Part shown: piece by piece, positions 60,669-64,000 of the stretch
Numbering within the stretch: the stretch's first letter is position 1
Layout: each line of letters begins with the position of its first letter
Assembly (NCBI RefSeq): GCF_000620785.1
Contig: NZ_JIAI01000001.1
Span: 1,426,001 to 1,490,000 of the forward strand
Direction of reading: 5' to 3'
Length of the DNA stretch: 64,000 nt
Origin: Actinospineispora acaciae DSM 45401
GTDB taxonomy: Bacteria > Actinomycetota > Actinomycetes > Mycobacteriales > Pseudonocardiaceae
Notes under the pieces: model-generated
Database searches by the model: none
What the model saw: only the letters and a program-made list of their open reading frames with translations
What the model was told of the DNA's origin: nothing
Translations under genes and position numbers: made by a program

Positions 60669-61655
60669 GTGAACCTTCACCGCCTGCGATGCTTCCTCGC
60701 GGTGGTCGACACCGGCACCGTGACGGCGGCCGCGCGCCGGTTGCGGATCGCCCAGCCCGCGCTGAGCCGCCAGGTGCACGCGCTGGAGCGGGAGGTCGGG
60801 CTGCAGCTGTTCACCCGCCACCACAACAAGCTGCGGCTGACCCCGGCCGGCGTCGAGTTCGCCCGCATGGTCCGGCACCTGATCGTGCTCTCCGACGACG
60901 TGCACGCCGCGGCGGGCGGGCTGGCCAGCGGCGCCGTGCGGCGGCTGGTGGTGGCCGCGACCCCGACCACGATCACCGGCCTGATCGCCCCGTTCGTCGC
61001 CACGCTCGGCGCCGCCGACCCGCTGCTGCTGACCCGTCCCGCCGGGCACCTGGAGCTGTACGACGCGCTGCGCGGCGGTGTCGACGCGATCGTCTCCCCC
61101 GCCTCGCCCGAGGCCGGGTTCGCCCGTCACCGGCTCGGCGCCGTGGCGCTGCGCGCGTTCGTGTCCCCCGACCACCCCTGGGCGCGGGAGCGCCGCGCCG
61201 CCGTCGGGCTTGCCGAGTTGACCGGGCAGCCGCTGATCCTGCCGTCCGACGCGACGACCAGCCGGCGGGTGCTGGACACCGCCGTCGCCCGGTGCGGGCT
61301 GGCCTACGACGCGGTCGAGGAGTGCGACGACGGAAACACCGTGCAGGCCAACGCGGCGGCCGGCCGGGGCGTCGCCGTGCTCACCGACCCGCCGCGCTTC
61401 GGCACCTACCCGGTCTCGGTCCGCGAGGACTCCGACGACCCGGGCAGCGAGCTGACGGTGCACCTGCACGCGGCGTGGCGGCCGCAGCACTACGCCTCGT
61501 CGCTGATCGAGGACCTGGTGCGCCGGCTCGGGCGGTTCCTGGGCTCGCCGGAGCACCTGCGCCCGCACGCCCGCCACGAGCACCCGGGTGCATGCCGGGA
61601 CGGCATGGAGAACCTCGCGGAGAGGTATTGGCCGGCATCGGAGCCGCGAGCTTAG
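60669..61655 (+). CDS. LysR-family regulator
   Basis: A 328-residue LysR protein: LHRLRCFLAVVDTGTVTAAARRLRIAQPALSRQVHALEREVG with LFTRHHNKLRLTPAG. The effector domain follows. The GTG at 60669 starts the conserved domain; an ATG at 60645 is an alternative. It faces the amidohydrolase gene and is followed 59 bases later by an MHS transporter gene. Confidence 0.86.
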   Translation: MNLHRLRCFLAVVDTGTVTAAARRLRIAQPALSRQVHALEREVGLQLFTRHHNKLRLTPAGVEFARMVRHLIVLSDDVHAAAGGLASGAVRRLVVAATPTTITGLIAPFVATLGAADPLLLTRPAGHLELYDALRGGVDAIVSPASPEAGFARHRLGAVALRAFVSPDHPWARERRAAVGLAELTGQPLILPSDATTSRRVLDTAVARCGLAYDAVEECDDGNTVQANAAAGRGVAVLTDPPRFGTYPVSVREDSDDPGSELTVHLHAAWRPQHYASSLIEDLVRRLGRFLGSPEHLRPHARHEHPGACRDGMENLAERYWPASEPRA

Positions 61656-61670
61656 TCTCCCGCGCACCGC

Positions 61671-61702
61671 CTCCAACGCCCCTCCAACGCCCCTCCAACG
61701 CC
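61671..61702 (+). repeat. Three tandem 11-base repeats
   Basis: CTCCAACGCCC occurs three times head to tail (the last lacks its final base) between the lysR stop and the transporter start. The ribosome site GGAGAG directly follows. It could affect mRNA structure or simply be slippage-generated. Confidence 0.7.
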
Positions 61703-61714
61703 GGAGAGACGCCC

Positions 61715-63010
61715 ATGACGCAGCCCGAGACCGAGCCGGTCCGCCCCTCGGAGAAGCAGATCGGCCGGATCGCGGCCGCCGCGTACATCGGAACGGCGCT
61801 GGAGTGGTACGACTTCTTCCTGTTCGGGACCACCGCCGCGCTGGTGTTCGCGCCGCTGTTCTTCCCCGGCGACGACCCGGTGCTCTCGACGCTGTCGGCG
61901 TTCCTGAGCTTCGCCGTCGGGTTCGTGGCCCGCCCGGTCGGCGCGGTCATCTTCGGGCACATCGGCGACCGGTACGGCCGGCGGGTGGCGCTGGTCGCCA
62001 CCATCGCGCTGATGGGCGGTGCCACCGCGCTGATCGGCGTGCTCCCCGGCTACGCCAGCGCCGGGGTGATCGCACCGGTGCTGCTGACGATCCTGCGCGC
62101 GGTGCAGGGCGCGGCCACCGGGGGCGAATGGGGCGGCGCGACCCTGCTGGCGATCGAGTACGCGGCACCGGAGCGGCGCGGGTTCTACGCCGCGATCGTG
62201 CAGCAGGGCTCGCCGACCGGGACCCTGCTCTCCACCGGCGCCGTCGCGCTGGTGAGCCTGCTGCCCCGCTCGGAGTTCCTGTCCTGGGGTTGGCGGCTGC
62301 CCTACCTGGCGTCGATCGTGCTGGTGGCGGTGGCGCTGTGGCTGCGGTGGCGGGTCGAGGAGACGCCGACGTTCCGGGCGCTGGCGGCGCGCCAGGAGGT
62401 GGAGCGGGCGCCGGTGCTGGAGCTGTTCAGGCGCGCGCCGGGGCGGCTGGTCATCGGGATCGCCGCGTACCTGGTCAACAACGCCGGGTTCTTCATCATC
62501 ACCACCTTCATGATCAGTTACGCGACCCGGGTGCGGGAGCTGCCCTCCAGCGTGATCCTCAACGCGCTCACCGTCGGCGCGCTGGGGCAGATGGTCGGCC
62601 TGGTCGTCTCCGGCAAGCTCGCCGATCGGTACGGCTCGCCCCGGACGGTGATCCTGGGCTCGGTGTTCAGCGTGGTGTTCGCCTATCCGTTGTTCGTCGT
62701 CGTGGACAGCGGGAGCACGTGGTTGATCCTGGTCGGATACGCCCTCACGTTCGGGCTGGGCACCATCGCCTACGGGCCGGTCGGGCACCTGCTCTCCCAG
62801 TTGTTCCCGCCCCGGTTGCACTACAGCGGCCTGGCGCTGTCCGCGAACCTGTCCGGCGTGATCGCCGGGTTCATGCCCGCGCTGGCGACCTGGATGCTCA
62901 CCCGCTCCGGGAACGCCTCCTGGGGGCCGGCGTCGCTGTACGCGCTCATCGCGGTCATTTCTCTGGTCGGCTCGATAGTGGCCGCCCGGATCGTCAGGTC
63001 GAGCGCGTGA
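61715..63010 (+). CDS. MHS-family MFS transporter
   Basis: A 431-residue permease: AAYIGTALEWYDFFLFGTTAAL, FGHIGDRYGRRVALV, GAATGGEWGGATLLAIEYA and FLSWGWRLPYLASIVLVAVALW then RVEETPTFRALAARQE. It is intact and served as the reference for the broken paralogue at 15642-16710. The ATG at 61715 follows GGAGAG. Probable importer for the substrate of the YtcJ-type amidohydrolase, under the same LysR. It overlaps the next, converging gene by 17 bases. Confidence 0.89.
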   Translation: MTQPETEPVRPSEKQIGRIAAAAYIGTALEWYDFFLFGTTAALVFAPLFFPGDDPVLSTLSAFLSFAVGFVARPVGAVIFGHIGDRYGRRVALVATIALMGGATALIGVLPGYASAGVIAPVLLTILRAVQGAATGGEWGGATLLAIEYAAPERRGFYAAIVQQGSPTGTLLSTGAVALVSLLPRSEFLSWGWRLPYLASIVLVAVALWLRWRVEETPTFRALAARQEVERAPVLELFRRAPGRLVIGIAAYLVNNAGFFIITTFMISYATRVRELPSSVILNALTVGALGQMVGLVVSGKLADRYGSPRTVILGSVFSVVFAYPLFVVVDSGSTWLILVGYALTFGLGTIAYGPVGHLLSQLFPPRLHYSGLALSANLSGVIAGFMPALATWMLTRSGNASWGPASLYALIAVISLVGSIVAARIVRSSA

Positions 63011-64000
63011 TCTTCTCGACGCTGTAGCCGGTGGTGCGGATGCCGAATGCCACGACACCGGCGGAGATCAGCGCCATGACACATGCGATGCCGATGAACG
63101 TCGCGGACGGACCCCACGCCGACAGCGCGGCCACCAGGTAGAACGGACTGAGCGCGGCCGACAGCCGCCCCAGCGAGAAGATCCAGCCGCAGGCGGACGC
63201 GCGAATGTTGGTGGGGAACTGCTCGAACGTGTAGGCGTTCAACGCGTTGGACAGCACGTTCGAGACGAGCGTGTAGGTGAAGCCCGCGACGACGATACCG
63301 ACCGAGCTTGTCGACAACCCGAAGGACGCCCCGAGCGCGCCCATGACCGCGATCGACACGGCGACGATCCATTTGCGCTCGAAGCGGTCCAACAGCGGGA
63401 TGGACAGCAGGCTTCCCAGCGGATAACCGAGGAAGGTCAGGGATACGAACAGCAGGGTGCCGGTCGTGGCGAAGCCTCGGGACTCCAGCGAGAGAGCGGC
63501 GAGGGTGCCGAAACCGCTCCAGCCGATGACGACCACACCCCACGAGGCGCTGAGGAGCAGAAAACGTCGGCGAAACGGCGGCCGGACGACCGATTTCAGA
63601 TCCGCGCGAGCGGGAGCCGGTACCGAGGGCGCGTCCGTTTGTACGGGCGGCCGGCCCTGAGCCACCCGCGCCTGTCGTTCGAAGTCGGCGACGATGCGAT
63701 CCGCCTCGTCGATCCGGCCCACCGACGCCAGCCACCGGGGCGATTCGGGAAGCCCCCGGCGCATCAGCGCCGCCGCCACCGCGCCGAGCGCCCCCAGCGC
63801 GAAAACCCACCGCCACCCGGCGACCCCGAGCGGGCTCGCCGGCGCCAGCGTGAAGGACAGAAATCCCACGACGGGAGCGGCGGTATAGGCGACGGTGAAC
63901 GCGATCGCGGTGAGCCGGCCCCGTTGCTTCGGCGGCAGGAGGTCGACGAAGAACGCGCTGACCACCGGGATCTCGCCGCCCATTCCGACGCCCGCGAGGA
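62994..64000 (-). CDS. MFS transporter, C-terminal part (cut by window edge)
   Basis: The first helices lie beyond base 64000. The visible part starts at LAGVGMGGEIPVVSAFFVDLL (helix 4 region), then PESPRWLASVGRIDEADRIVADFERQA in the central loop and FEQFPTNIRASACGWIFSLGRLSAALSP near helix 10. The GxGGE, PESPRW and FPTxIRA motifs place it in the sugar/aromatic-acid porter group, like 25370-26782. It runs opposite to the MHS gene. Confidence 0.85.
   Translation of the reverse strand, partial: LAGVGMGGEIPVVSAFFVDLLPPKQRGRLTAIAFTVAYTAAPVVGFLSFTLAPASPLGVAGWRWVFALGALGAVAAALMRRGLPESPRWLASVGRIDEADRIVADFERQARVAQGRPPVQTDAPSVPAPARADLKSVVRPPFRRRFLLLSASWGVVVIGWSGFGTLAALSLESRGFATTGTLLFVSLTFLGYPLGSLLSIPLLDRFERKWIVAVSIAVMGALGASFGLSTSSVGIVVAGFTYTLVSNVLSNALNAYTFEQFPTNIRASACGWIFSLGRLSAALSPFYLVAALSAWGPSATFIGIACVMALISAGVVAFGIRTTGYSVEKITRST

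Noticed and set aside
61671..61702. CRISPR or phage-type repeat array
   Set aside because: The unit is 11 bases with no spacers and only three copies.
58010..63010. A 1666-codon open frame on the + strand
   Set aside because: It runs antisense to the YtcJ amidohydrolase and out of frame through FAD oxidoreductase and LysR genes; only its last part is the real MHS transporter. High GC causes long empty frames.

Overview
This window is about 72% GC by eye. It has many GTG and a few TTG starts, dense ATGA/GTGA-coupled operons, and a two-domain LysX (lysylphosphatidylglycerol synthase fused to lysyl-tRNA synthetase). Together these point to a chromosome of a soil-type actinomycete; I cannot name the genus. 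I see no rRNA, tRNA, CRISPR array, insertion sequence or phage gene. No stretch longer than about 210 bases lacks a gene.

Almost the whole window is catabolic. It is a series of small regulons, most led by or facing their own regulator. From left to right: (1) a GntR fragment divergent from an enamidase-like amidohydrolase, then DedA (1-2133). (2) Carbamate kinase divergent from a PucR regulator, and an opposing five-gene operon of a deaminase, DUF1097 membrane protein, FdrA, DUF1116 and DUF2877 proteins (2250-10444). This resembles the AllF/AllG/AllH oxamate carbamoyltransferase plus carbamate kinase and suggests breakdown of a cyclic ureide to carbamoyl phosphate. (3) An orphan adaptor lipoprotein, an acyl-CoA dehydrogenase with a LysR, and a cysteine-rich membrane protein (10557-14458). 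(4) An IclR-hydantoinase A-hydantoinase B-MFS-aminotransferase operon in which the MFS gene is broken by an internal deletion (14495-21143). (5) A divergent IclR operon holding two unrecognised proteins, an M19 dipeptidase homologue that has lost three metal-ligand residues, and an MFS transporter (21293-26782). (6) A sugar-acid operon: GntR, ABC permeases, binding protein, enolase-superfamily dehydratase, HpcH/HpaI aldolase, three 2-hydroxyacid dehydrogenases and a ThDP enzyme (27367-37811). Two near-identical operators flank its regulator gene. (7) lysX and two small genes (37852-42574). (8) An amide/peptide operon of MHS transporter, M19, two M20 hydrolases and an SDR, facing a double Lrp-type regulator (42593-49267). 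(9) An XRE regulator divergent from a second-type methionine aminopeptidase across a large double palindrome (49990-51129). (10) LysE/LysR, TetR/P450 and SDR/MerR pairs, small secreted and membrane proteins, and an ECF sigma-SRPBCC-FAD oxidoreductase cluster (51098-58973). (11) A YtcJ-type amidohydrolase, LysR, MHS transporter and a partial MFS gene (58952-64000).

The common chemistry is hydrolysis of amides, ureides, hydantoin-like rings and small peptides, plus sugar-acid oxidation, each with its own permease. The best candidates for undescribed biology are the five-gene unknown/M19-like operon (21293-26782), the FdrA-deaminase-DUF1097 operon, and the XRE/MetAP divergon. Convergent gene ends in the window are abutting or overlapping, so little room is left for intrinsic terminators. 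Functions beyond family level are inference.
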